From CAXXIC01 sp049315325 (GTDB lineage Bacteria; Bacteroidota; Bacteroidia; Bacteroidales; UBA7332), in contig JBMOKJ010000002.1 of NCBI GenBank assembly GCA_049315325.1, forward strand, positions 372,001 through 436,000: a stretch of DNA of 64,000 bases. The letters are read 5' to 3'. This document shows, one piece after another, positions 16,669 to 24,151 of this stretch (within the stretch, counting starts at the first letter, position 1; every line of letters begins with the position of its first letter). The notes under the pieces were generated by a model that saw nothing but the letters and a program-made list of their open reading frames with translations, did not search any database and was not told the origin of the DNA. Made by a program: the position numbers and the translations under genes.

Positions 16669-17727
16669 ATGGCCTTTTTTGAAGTTAAAAACGTTAAACT
16701 TTCTGGTATATCGGGCTGTGTCCCGAAAAATATCGAAGAAAATAGTGATTTGTCGTTGTTTCAAAACGATGAGGCTGAAAAGTTTATGACTTCAACTGGA
16801 GTTCGCCGTCGTAGAGTTGCAGATGCTAATACGACAGCCTCTGATTTATGTTATCATGCGGCAGAACAACTGATAGCTGATTTGGCTTGGGCAAAAGACG
16901 AAATTGATTGCTTGGTTTTTGTCACGCAGACTCCAGATTATATTCTGCCAGCTACCTCTTGCATTTTGCAACATCGGTTGAAGTTGTCGCAAGAGTGTCA
17001 TGCCATGGATGTATCGTTGGGTTGCTCAGGATGGATTTATGGTGTGAGTGTGGTTACTTCGTTTTTGCAATCAGGCAGTTTTCGTAAAGCTTTGTTATTG
17101 GTTGGAGATACCTCATTACGATCTTGTTCAACAACAGATAAAAGCACTTGGCCTCTTTTCGGCGATGCTGGTACAGCTGTCGCATTCGAATATATAGAAA
17201 ACAGTGACTCTCGCTTCTTATTTCATACCTCAACTGATGGTAGCGGATACGATGCAATAATCATTCCCGAAGGTGGTTATCGTGCTCCTTTTACGGCAAA
17301 TTCATTGGAATTAGAGCAAGTAGAAGATGGTATTGAGCGGAACAAACTTCACACGGTTTTGAATGGAATGGACGTGTTCTCATTTGGTATAGCCAATGCG
17401 CCGGATACAATAGAAAAGCTGACAACACATTTTCATATTGATAAAGAAGAGGTTGATTTGTTTGTGTTTCACCAAGCAAATCTCTTTATGAATGAAAAAA
17501 TCAGGAAGAAACTGAAGATTCCGGTTGAAAAAGTACCATATTCGTTAGAGAATTTTGGGAACACGAGTTCTGCTACAATTCCTTTAACACTTGCAACGCA
17601 AAATGTCGAGCAGTTGGCGAATGGTAAGAATAAAATTGTGGCATGTGGCTTTGGCGTGGGTCTTTCATGGGGTAGTGTCTATTTTGAAACAGAAAATATT
17701 GTTTGTTCTAAACTTGTTGAAATATAA
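16669..17727 (+). CDS. 3-oxoacyl-ACP synthase III-like condensing enzyme 1
   Basis: A 352-residue KAS III (FabH-like) ketosynthase with the full catalytic triad: Cys119 in SLGCSGWIYG, His268 in FHQAN and Asn298 in FGNTSSATIP. KAS III enzymes condense an acyl-CoA primer with malonyl-ACP to give a 3-oxoacyl-ACP. It is close in sequence to the enzyme at 20003 (shared LGCSGW core and long identical stretches such as DYILPATSCILQHRL) and less like the one at 21400. It is 2 bases after an ACP gene and 3 bases before a reductase gene, forming an ACP-KAS-SDR set. It is unlikely to be the housekeeping fabH given its polysaccharide-locus context. Confidence 0.93.
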   Translation: MAFFEVKNVKLSGISGCVPKNIEENSDLSLFQNDEAEKFMTSTGVRRRRVADANTTASDLCYHAAEQLIADLAWAKDEIDCLVFVTQTPDYILPATSCILQHRLKLSQECHAMDVSLGCSGWIYGVSVVTSFLQSGSFRKALLLVGDTSLRSCSTTDKSTWPLFGDAGTAVAFEYIENSDSRFLFHTSTDGSGYDAIIIPEGGYRAPFTANSLELEQVEDGIERNKLHTVLNGMDVFSFGIANAPDTIEKLTTHFHIDKEEVDLFVFHQANLFMNEKIRKKLKIPVEKVPYSLENFGNTSSATIPLTLATQNVEQLANGKNKIVACGFGVGLSWGSVYFETENIVCSKLVEI

Positions 17728-17730
17728 TCG

Positions 17731-18477
17731 ATGTATAATCCATATTCGCTCATAAATAAGACTGTTTTAGTGACAGGAGCCTCTTCCGGTATAGGAAAAG
17801 CTCTTGCGATAGAATGCTCTCGTTTAGGTGCTGAGGTAATTATTTGTGGAAGAAATGAACAACGTTTAGAAGAAACATTGAGCGAACTCGAAGGGAATAA
17901 TCATTCGTTCCGAAAAGCCGATTTTTCGAATAATGACCAGATAACCTCATTGGTTGAGTTGTTGCCAACTTTAGACGGAGTTGTACATTGTGCCGGTTTC
18001 ACACATACATTGCCTTTCCAGTTTGTAAATGAGGCTGATTTAATGGCCATCATGCAAGTAAATTTTGTTTCGGCAACCTTGCTTTCACAAGGTCTGGTTA
18101 AGACAAAGAAAATTGGTAAAGGCTCGTCTGTCGTTTTTGTTTCATCCATTTCTGGGGTCAATGTATCGGTACTTGGTAATGCGATGTACTCAGCTTCTAA
18201 AGGAGCTATTAATGGAATGGCGAAAAGCATGGCACTTGATTTGGCTTCGAAAGGCATCCGTGTGAATTGTGTTACGCCGGGTATGATTAATACAAACTTG
18301 CTTCATCGTGAGGTTGTGACTGAAGAACAACTCGCAGAGGATATGAAAAAATATCCGCTTAAGCGATATGGCGAGCCCATTGAAGTGGCTCACGCAGTGA
18401 TTTATCTGTTGTCGGATGCTGCAAAATGGGTTACGGGCTCTAATCTCCTGATAGACGGAGGATATACACTTTTATAA
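17731..18477 (+). CDS. SDR family ketoreductase 1 (FabG-like)
   Basis: A 248-residue classical short-chain dehydrogenase/reductase. TGASSGIG (15-22) binds the nucleotide; Ser139, Tyr153 and Lys157 in YSASK form the catalytic set. VNCVTPGMINT follows, and the C-terminal GSNLLIDGGYTLL is typical of FabG-like enzymes. It probably reduces the 3-oxoacyl-ACP made by the preceding KAS III to a 3-hydroxyacyl-ACP with NADPH. The CDS begins 3 bases after the KAS III stop. A sugar substrate is possible, as some SDRs in such loci act on sugars, but the FabG-like shape and the KAS pairing favour the acyl role. Confidence 0.9.
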   Translation: MYNPYSLINKTVLVTGASSGIGKALAIECSRLGAEVIICGRNEQRLEETLSELEGNNHSFRKADFSNNDQITSLVELLPTLDGVVHCAGFTHTLPFQFVNEADLMAIMQVNFVSATLLSQGLVKTKKIGKGSSVVFVSSISGVNVSVLGNAMYSASKGAINGMAKSMALDLASKGIRVNCVTPGMINTNLLHREVVTEEQLAEDMKKYPLKRYGEPIEVAHAVIYLLSDAAKWVTGSNLLIDGGYTLL

Positions 18478-18519
18478 TTAGATTTGCTCTCAATTTTGAT
18501 AGAGAATATTAAAAATAGC

Positions 18520-19347
18520 ATGAACATTTTGTCATTCGATATTGAAGAGTGGCATTTGTATGATCTTTATCCAAAAGGGGGGAGAGGCTATTTTTTACCT
18601 ATAATCAATAGCTATCTCGATAGAGTATTGGATTTATTAGAAGAGAAGAACTATAAGGCCACTTTTTATTGTTTGGGAATGATTGCAAAAGAATATCCTG
18701 AAGTGATAAGAAAAATTGCTCAAAATGGACACGAAATTGGGTGCCATTCAAATAAACACTTGTTGATTCAGAATATGACTGAAGAGTCTTTCAGACGAGA
18801 TACACGAATTGCCATTGATGAGATCGAACAGGTCATTGGATCGAAGATTGAGCTTTATAGAGCGCCTTCGAATTCAATGAATAAAAGTTGGCACTGGTCT
18901 TTAGATGTTCTGATGGAAGAGGGTATAACCTGCGATAGTTCAATTTTTTCAGCTGGTTCAATATTTAAAGATAAGAAACTTGACCAAAAGTTTCCGTATA
19001 TCGTTAAATCAAAGAGCGGGACAATCAAAGAATTGCCAATTGGATATGCGTCGTTTTTAGGCCAGAAGTTAATTTTTAGTGGTGGAGGATATTTTAGATT
19101 CTTTCCTTATTCGCTGATTGAAACTTGGATGCACAAAAGCGACTACAATATGACCTACTTTCATATTAGAGATTTTGATAAAGAGCAAAAACGAGTGATT
19201 TCGAAGCGATATTTTTTATCATATTATGGCGTTAATTCGGCTTATGAGAAATTCGAAAAAATTGTTTCGGATTTCGAATTTATAACTGTTGGAGAGGCTA
19301 TTCGGAGTATTGATTGGGAGCAAACCAAGGTAGTGCAAATAATTTAG
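18520..19347 (+). CDS. Polysaccharide deacetylase (NodB domain, PuuE/DUF3473-like)
   Basis: About 275 residues with a NodB homology domain. SFDIEEWH (residues 5-12) is catalytic motif 1, HSNKHLLIQNM is motif 2 with the HxxxH metal ligands, and YRAPSNS is motif 3. The DIEEW form resembles the group linked to XrtA/exosortase and polysaccharide loci. No signal peptide is visible, so it may act on a cytoplasmic intermediate. A TTG at 18484 would add 12 residues; the ATG at 18520 gives the natural start. It sits between the two ACP/KAS/SDR sets. It probably frees an amine or hydroxyl on the sugar that receives the new acyl group; that is inference. Confidence 0.88.
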   Translation: MNILSFDIEEWHLYDLYPKGGRGYFLPIINSYLDRVLDLLEEKNYKATFYCLGMIAKEYPEVIRKIAQNGHEIGCHSNKHLLIQNMTEESFRRDTRIAIDEIEQVIGSKIELYRAPSNSMNKSWHWSLDVLMEEGITCDSSIFSAGSIFKDKKLDQKFPYIVKSKSGTIKELPIGYASFLGQKLIFSGGGYFRFFPYSLIETWMHKSDYNMTYFHIRDFDKEQKRVISKRYFLSYYGVNSAYEKFEKIVSDFEFITVGEAIRSIDWEQTKVVQII

Positions 19348-19348
19348 T

Positions 19349-19990
19349 ATGAAAGATTTATTCATATATGGAGCTGGTGGATTTGGCCGAGAAATCGCCT
19401 GTCTTATTGGTAAACTAAATGAACAAGAACTGAAGTGGAATTTTCTAGGGTTTATTGATGATGGTTTGCCCGTTGGTTCTCAAAATAGATTTGGAGATGT
19501 ATTAGGTGATATTTCTTATCTAAACGAGTATCATACTCCCATTGACGTAGTAATTGCTATCGCCAATCCGATGTTGAGAAAGTTGATTCATAGTAGGGTT
19601 ACGAATCCGAATGTTGAATGGCCAAATATCATTGCACCAGATGTTCTTTTATTTGATAATAAACCATTATTGATAGGGAAGGGGAACATCTTATTTTACA
19701 GTTGCAGAGTCAGTATTGACGTGCGTATTGGCGACTTTAATCTTTGCAACAGTTTAGTGTCGTTTGGTCATGACGTTCAGGTTGGAGATTACAATGTAAT
19801 GATGCCAAATACTAGAATATCTGGAGATTCATGGATTGGTTCGGAAAACTTTTTTGGGGTAAATTCACTTGTTCTCCAAGGAAAAAAAATTGGAAATAAT
19901 ACACGAATTGGGACAAATTCTGTTGTGATGCGTGATACAAAAGATGGATTTCTCTATTTTGGAAATCCTGCTAAAAAGATGAATTTATAA
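19349..19990 (+). CDS. NeuD/PglD-like sugar N- or O-acyltransferase
   Basis: A 213-residue acyltransferase of the NeuD/PglD/VioB family. The N-terminal Rossmann-like part starts with LFIYGAGGFGREIA, which binds the UDP-sugar. The C-terminal left-handed beta-helix has IGKGNILF, IGDFNLCN, VGDYNVMMP, IGSENFF and GNPAKKM. The FGHDV histidine near residue 140 matches the proposed general base of the family. PglD-type enzymes acylate the 4-amino group of UDP-4-amino-4,6-dideoxy-GlcNAc. With the PglE/PglF-like pair downstream and the KAS III genes next to it, this is the best candidate for moving the custom acyl group from ACP or CoA onto the sugar amine. Confidence 0.88.
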   Translation: MKDLFIYGAGGFGREIACLIGKLNEQELKWNFLGFIDDGLPVGSQNRFGDVLGDISYLNEYHTPIDVVIAIANPMLRKLIHSRVTNPNVEWPNIIAPDVLLFDNKPLLIGKGNILFYSCRVSIDVRIGDFNLCNSLVSFGHDVQVGDYNVMMPNTRISGDSWIGSENFFGVNSLVLQGKKIGNNTRIGTNSVVMRDTKDGFLYFGNPAKKMNL

Positions 19991-20002
19991 AAACGCAAGA
20001 AT

Positions 20003-21064
20003 ATGGCGATACTACATACTAAAAATGTTAAGATTCAGGGGTTATCTGCTTGTGTACCATCTCATATAGAAGACAATAAGAAACTCGCTTTATTGGGTAG
20101 CGTTGAAGATGCTCAACGATTTGTAGATGTCACTGGAATTGAGTATCGCCGAATGGTAAAAGATACGGGACTCTGCACTTCCGATTTGTGTTATCATGCT
20201 GCCGAGAAACTGATTACAGAATTAAATTGGGCAAAAGAGGAAATCGATTGCCTGATTTTTGTGACTCAAACTCCAGATTACATTCTCCCTGCTACTTCTT
20301 GTATTTTGCAACATCGTTTGGGCTTGCCTATCGATTGCTATGCAATGGATATATCGTTAGGCTGCTCTGGCTGGGTTTATGGACTATCAACTATTTCGTC
20401 GCTACTCTCATCGGGTACCATGAAAAAAGGACTTTTGTTGGTGGGCGACACCACAACAGTTACTAAATCAGATCGAGACAAAAGTACCTATCCACTTTTT
20501 GGGGATGCCGGAACAGCAACTGCATTGGAATTCGTAGAAGGAGAAGAGGGTCTCAAATTTCAGCTGGGAACCGATGGGAAAGGGTTTGAAGCGATTATGA
20601 TTCCGGATGGCGGATTCCGTAATTTCCCTTCCCCTTCATCATTCGAATTTGCTGAAATTGAACTAGGTCAGTTCCGAAATCGGTTACAAAGTATACTGGA
20701 TGGGCCATCTGTATTTACATTTGGTATCACCAAAGCTCCTCGCAGTGTAAATGCACTGCTCGAGGCATTTGAAATAAATAAGGACGATGTTGATTATTTT
20801 GTCTTTCATCAGGCAAATAAAATGATGAACGAAAAAATAAGAACTAAGCTGAAAGTTGAACCAGAAAAAGTCCCATATTCGTTAGGTCTGTATGGTAACA
20901 CATCCTCTGCTTCCATTCCGCTGACGATTATTTCAGAGCTTAAGAATCAGCTTGAAGGAGATACAAAAAAGATTGTTGCATGTGCTTTCGGGGTAGGCTT
21001 GTCGTGGGCTTCTGCGTCGTTTAACCTAGATCACATTAAATGCCCGACAATTGTTGAAGTTTAA
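20003..21064 (+). CDS. 3-oxoacyl-ACP synthase III-like condensing enzyme 2
   Basis: A 353-residue KAS III enzyme with the triad Cys121 (SLGCSGWVYG), His269 (FHQAN) and Asn299 (YGNTSSASIP). It is the closest paralogue of enzyme 1 at 16669, sharing the CSGW pocket sequence and most surrounding segments, so the two probably arose by duplication within the locus. It lies 12 bases after the NeuD-like gene and precedes the second ACP by 39 bases. Unlike enzyme 1 it has no reductase gene directly downstream; the next reductase follows enzyme 3. It probably performs a distinct condensation step in the same pathway. Confidence 0.92.
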   Translation: MAILHTKNVKIQGLSACVPSHIEDNKKLALLGSVEDAQRFVDVTGIEYRRMVKDTGLCTSDLCYHAAEKLITELNWAKEEIDCLIFVTQTPDYILPATSCILQHRLGLPIDCYAMDISLGCSGWVYGLSTISSLLSSGTMKKGLLLVGDTTTVTKSDRDKSTYPLFGDAGTATALEFVEGEEGLKFQLGTDGKGFEAIMIPDGGFRNFPSPSSFEFAEIELGQFRNRLQSILDGPSVFTFGITKAPRSVNALLEAFEINKDDVDYFVFHQANKMMNEKIRTKLKVEPEKVPYSLGLYGNTSSASIPLTIISELKNQLEGDTKKIVACAFGVGLSWASASFNLDHIKCPTIVEV

Positions 21065-21103
21065 AAATTAAAGTTACAATCTAAAAATTAAAGAATAAAA
21101 ATT

Positions 21104-21331
21104 ATGGAAACTAGATTTATTGAATTATTCAAAGAAACGTTAGAAATTGAAGAAGATACATTGCATCTCGATACTGTTTTTCGTGAATTGGAACAATGGG
21201 ATTCATTGGCATTTTTGTCTGTAATTGCAATGATTGACGAAGAATATGATGTGGTCATTGAAGGAAACGATTTCAAAAAACTCATCACAATTTCAGACTT
21301 AATCGAAGAGGTGAAGAAAAGACATGCTTAA
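21104..21331 (+). CDS. Acyl carrier protein 2 of the acyl module
   Basis: A 75-residue acyl carrier protein with the normal phosphopantetheine site WDSL, Ser34 being the modified residue. It is acidic overall and has the expected helices, including FLSVIAMIDEEYDVVI. It is clearly related to carrier 1 at 16433 but keeps the canonical Asp before the serine. It lies between KAS III enzymes 2 and 3, with gaps of 39 and 68 bases that are longer than elsewhere in the locus. It is presumably loaded with malonyl or acyl groups by general cell enzymes, because no acyl loader or phosphopantetheinyl transferase is encoded here. Confidence 0.92.
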   Translation: METRFIELFKETLEIEEDTLHLDTVFRELEQWDSLAFLSVIAMIDEEYDVVIEGNDFKKLITISDLIEEVKKRHA

Positions 21332-21399
21332 TTAAAAGGTGTCTACTAAAGAAATGACTTCGCACTTTGTGAGGTTGAAAATATTTTAAAAGAATATGT

Positions 21400-22458
21400 A
21401 TGGCTCAATTGAGTTTTACTAACGTGGGGATTTCAGGATTAGCTGCTGCTGTTCCTAAGAATGTAATCAAAAACTACGAATACACGGAGCATTTTCCAGA
21501 AGAGGACGTGAAGGCAGTGGTGGATAAGATTGGCATATTCGAACGTCGATTTGCAGAGCCAGGAGTTTGCTCTTCTGATTTGTGCTTTGCTGCAGCCGAA
21601 AAGTTAATTGCCGATTTGTCGATTGAGCGCGAAGAGATTGATCTGCTGGTTTTCGTTTCGCAAACGCCAGATTATCGAATGCCAGCAACATCCGTTATTT
21701 TGCAAAACAGATTAGGATTGTCGCACAATACGATAGCTTTTGATTTGAATTTGGGCTGTTCGGGATTTATCTACGGCATGTCTGTTATCTATTCGATGAT
21801 GGAGCGAAGCAATTTGCGTAAAGCGTTGCTGCTTGATGGAGAAACTCGCTCGCGCATCTACTCACCTAAAGACAGAAAAACTGCCTTTATCTTTGGTGAT
21901 GCTGGAGTTGCAGCCTTAATTGAACGCAAAGAGCATTTTGGCAAGAGCTACTTTTCTATGAACTCTGATGGTTCGAAAGAAGATTTAATCAAAATGAATG
22001 CTGGAGGTTACCGAAATCCAACCACAGTAGAGACACTTCAAGAAAAAGTTGTGGATGAATATGGTAACATCCGAAGCGAAGAACACGGCTATATGAATGG
22101 TGGTGATGTTTTTAATTTTGTTATTCGCGAAATCCCTGCCGACATAAAAAAAATATTTTCTTATGCCGAAAAGCAAACAACTGATATCGACTACTTTGTA
22201 TTTCATCAAGCTAATGATTTTATTAACAGCTATCTAGCAAAGAAATTAAAGTTAGACGGGGATAAAGTACCAGCTACCATAGCCAAATTTGGAAATACAT
22301 CGTCTGTCTCTATTCCATTGACCATTGTCTCTGAATTGCAGGGAAAGTTAGACGCAGAAAAACAGTTGTTTTTATCTGGATTTGGCGTTGGAATGACTTG
22401 GGCTTCGGCTATTATCAATACAAAAGATTGTTATCTGAGTGAATTAGTGGAGATTTAA
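21400..22458 (+). CDS. 3-oxoacyl-ACP synthase III-like condensing enzyme 3 (divergent)
   Basis: A 352-residue KAS III enzyme with the triad Cys120 (NLGCSGFIYG), His269 (FHQAN) and Asn299 (FGNTSSVSIP). It differs from enzymes 1 and 2 around the active cysteine (CSGF instead of CSGW) and in the 145-235 region, which suggests a different acyl primer. It ends in a 1-base TAATG overlap with ketoreductase 2, so condensation and reduction are tightly coupled. It belongs to the short-acyl-chain system of this locus rather than to core fatty-acid synthesis, as inferred from context. Confidence 0.92.
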   Translation: MAQLSFTNVGISGLAAAVPKNVIKNYEYTEHFPEEDVKAVVDKIGIFERRFAEPGVCSSDLCFAAAEKLIADLSIEREEIDLLVFVSQTPDYRMPATSVILQNRLGLSHNTIAFDLNLGCSGFIYGMSVIYSMMERSNLRKALLLDGETRSRIYSPKDRKTAFIFGDAGVAALIERKEHFGKSYFSMNSDGSKEDLIKMNAGGYRNPTTVETLQEKVVDEYGNIRSEEHGYMNGGDVFNFVIREIPADIKKIFSYAEKQTTDIDYFVFHQANDFINSYLAKKLKLDGDKVPATIAKFGNTSSVSIPLTIVSELQGKLDAEKQLFLSGFGVGMTWASAIINTKDCYLSELVEI

Positions 22459-23207
22459 TGATGGAAAAATTCAATCCGTTTTCGCTTAAAGGAAAAGTTA
22501 TTCTTGTTACGGGAGCATCTTCTGGTATTGGTAAGTCTATCGCTATCGAGTGCTCCAAGATGGAGGCAATATTAATAATTGTTGGTCGCGACGAACTGCG
22601 ATTGAATGAAACTTATTCTCAATTGTTTGGCGAAGGACATCAGCAATATTTGGTAGATTTAACTAACGATGATGATTGTTTGACTTTAGTTAGTCAGTTG
22701 CCCATTTTAGATGGAATTGTACACTGTGCAGGAGTGCTAAAGAAACTACCATTTAAGTTTTTGAATAGAGCTGAATTGAATCGCATAATGGATTTAAACT
22801 TTTATTCTCCTACGTTACTATCTCAGGCTATCGTTAGACAAAAAAAGCTAAACCAAAGTGCTTCTGTTGTCTTTATATCGTCTATAGCATCACATGTTGC
22901 ATCTTATGGCAGTAGCGCATATATGGCTTCTAAGGGAGCAATTAATTCTATATATAGAGGTATGGCGTTGGAATTATCTGAAAAACGTATTCGAGTGAAC
23001 TGTGTTGAGCCGGGTTTGGTGAAAACTCAATTGACAATTGGCTCACTAACAGATGAAGACTTGGAAAATTATGAGAAGCGTTATCCCTTGGGTAGATTTG
23101 GAGAGCCTGAAGAGATTGCTTATGCAGTTATTTATTTGCTTTCTGATGCTACGAAGTGGATAACTGGATCAGTTTTAACTATAGATGGAGGAATCACACT
23201 TCGATAA
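22458..23207 (+). CDS. SDR family ketoreductase 2 (FabG-like)
   Basis: A 249-residue short-chain dehydrogenase/reductase, paralogous to the enzyme at 17731. Visible are VTGASSGIGKS at the nucleotide site, HCAGVLKKLPF, SSIASHVASYGSSAYMASK with catalytic Ser, Tyr and Lys, and the C-terminal TGSVLTIDGGITLR. The start overlaps the KAS III stop. It is expected to reduce the 3-oxoacyl product of enzyme 3 to a 3-hydroxyacyl group. Two reductases and no dehydratase or enoyl reductase point to a hydroxylated, unsaturation-free product. Confidence 0.9.
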   Translation: MMEKFNPFSLKGKVILVTGASSGIGKSIAIECSKMEAILIIVGRDELRLNETYSQLFGEGHQQYLVDLTNDDDCLTLVSQLPILDGIVHCAGVLKKLPFKFLNRAELNRIMDLNFYSPTLLSQAIVRQKKLNQSASVVFISSIASHVASYGSSAYMASKGAINSIYRGMALELSEKRIRVNCVEPGLVKTQLTIGSLTDEDLENYEKRYPLGRFGEPEEIAYAVIYLLSDATKWITGSVLTIDGGITLR

Positions 23208-23225
23208 TATGCCAGTTTACTTTAT

Positions 23226-24143
23226 ATGAAAAAAATAACCATATTGGTACCCTGTTGTAATGAAGAGCAGGTTTTGCCTCTTCTTATTCAACATTTACTT
23301 GAGATAATTGACTCTCAGAATCAATATCGATGGGAGATTCTTTTTGTTAATGATGGAAGCACAGATGGTACATTGCCACTCATCAAATCCTATCAAAAAG
23401 AGCATAATCTGATTCATTTTATTGACCTTTCTCGAAACTTTGGTAAAGAGATTGCAATGATGGCTGGTCTTGATAACATAGACTCAGATGCTGTAATCAT
23501 CATGGATGCCGATTTACAACACCCACCGCAGGTGATTCCAGAATTACTTCACTTTTGGGAGGAAGGATTTGATGATGTTGCAGCTCAGCGTCGTTCTTTG
23601 GCTGAAGCTTCCCTTTCTAAGAATATTTCGTCAAAAGTTTTTCATTTTATCCTTTCGCGAGTAGCACGAACACCTATACAAGAGCACGTTGGAGATTTTA
23701 GGTTGTTAGACCGTATTTGCATCGATGCAATGTGTCAAATACGTGATGCTCAACGATACGCAAAAGGCCTCTATAGTTGGATTGGCTTTAGAAAAAAAAT
23801 AGTGATGTACGACGAACCTCGTCGCTCAATCGGTAAAGGAAAATTCGGATTTTCACAACTCTTAAATCTTGCCATTGAAGGCATCACTTCGTTTACGTTT
23901 GCTCCTTTACGTATAGCCTTCTTCATTGGGCTTGCTTTTATTGTAGGTTCTGTGTCTTTTATTCTATTCAAATTGTTTAATGAATCAGGCATTGAACTCT
24001 CTAGTCAAGCATTAATTCTATTTTCACTGTTTTTTATTGGTGGAATTCAATTGTTGACAATTGGTATTCTTGGGGAATACATTGGTCGAATGTTTTTTGA
24101 ATCGAAACCTCGTCCTCCCTATTTGATTAGGGAACAAGTTTAG
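23226..24143 (+). CDS. Glycosyltransferase family 2, GtrB/ArnC-like, with two C-terminal membrane helices
   Basis: A 305-residue GT2 enzyme. The catalytic domain has LVPCCNEEQVLP, FVNDGSTDGT and the DXD-type MDADLQHPP, followed by RNFGKE and RRS-x-G-x-GKFGF. Two hydrophobic helices (about 228-250 and 262-285) complete the GtrB/DPM1-like form. These enzymes usually make undecaprenyl-phosphate-linked glucose or a similar sugar, used by a periplasmic GT-C enzyme to modify the polymer. The next gene encodes a large multi-helix protein, a plausible GT-C partner. The gap of 8 bases supports co-expression. Confidence 0.92.
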   Translation: MKKITILVPCCNEEQVLPLLIQHLLEIIDSQNQYRWEILFVNDGSTDGTLPLIKSYQKEHNLIHFIDLSRNFGKEIAMMAGLDNIDSDAVIIMDADLQHPPQVIPELLHFWEEGFDDVAAQRRSLAEASLSKNISSKVFHFILSRVARTPIQEHVGDFRLLDRICIDAMCQIRDAQRYAKGLYSWIGFRKKIVMYDEPRRSIGKGKFGFSQLLNLAIEGITSFTFAPLRIAFFIGLAFIVGSVSFILFKLFNESGIELSSQALILFSLFFIGGIQLLTIGILGEYIGRMFFESKPRPPYLIREQV

Positions 24144-24151
24144 CACCCACG

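Noticed and set aside
16669..22458. Housekeeping fatty-acid synthesis (fabH-acpP-fabG)
   Set aside because: Three KAS III genes and two ACPs interleaved with sugar enzymes, without fabD, fabF or fabZ, argue for a locus-specific role.
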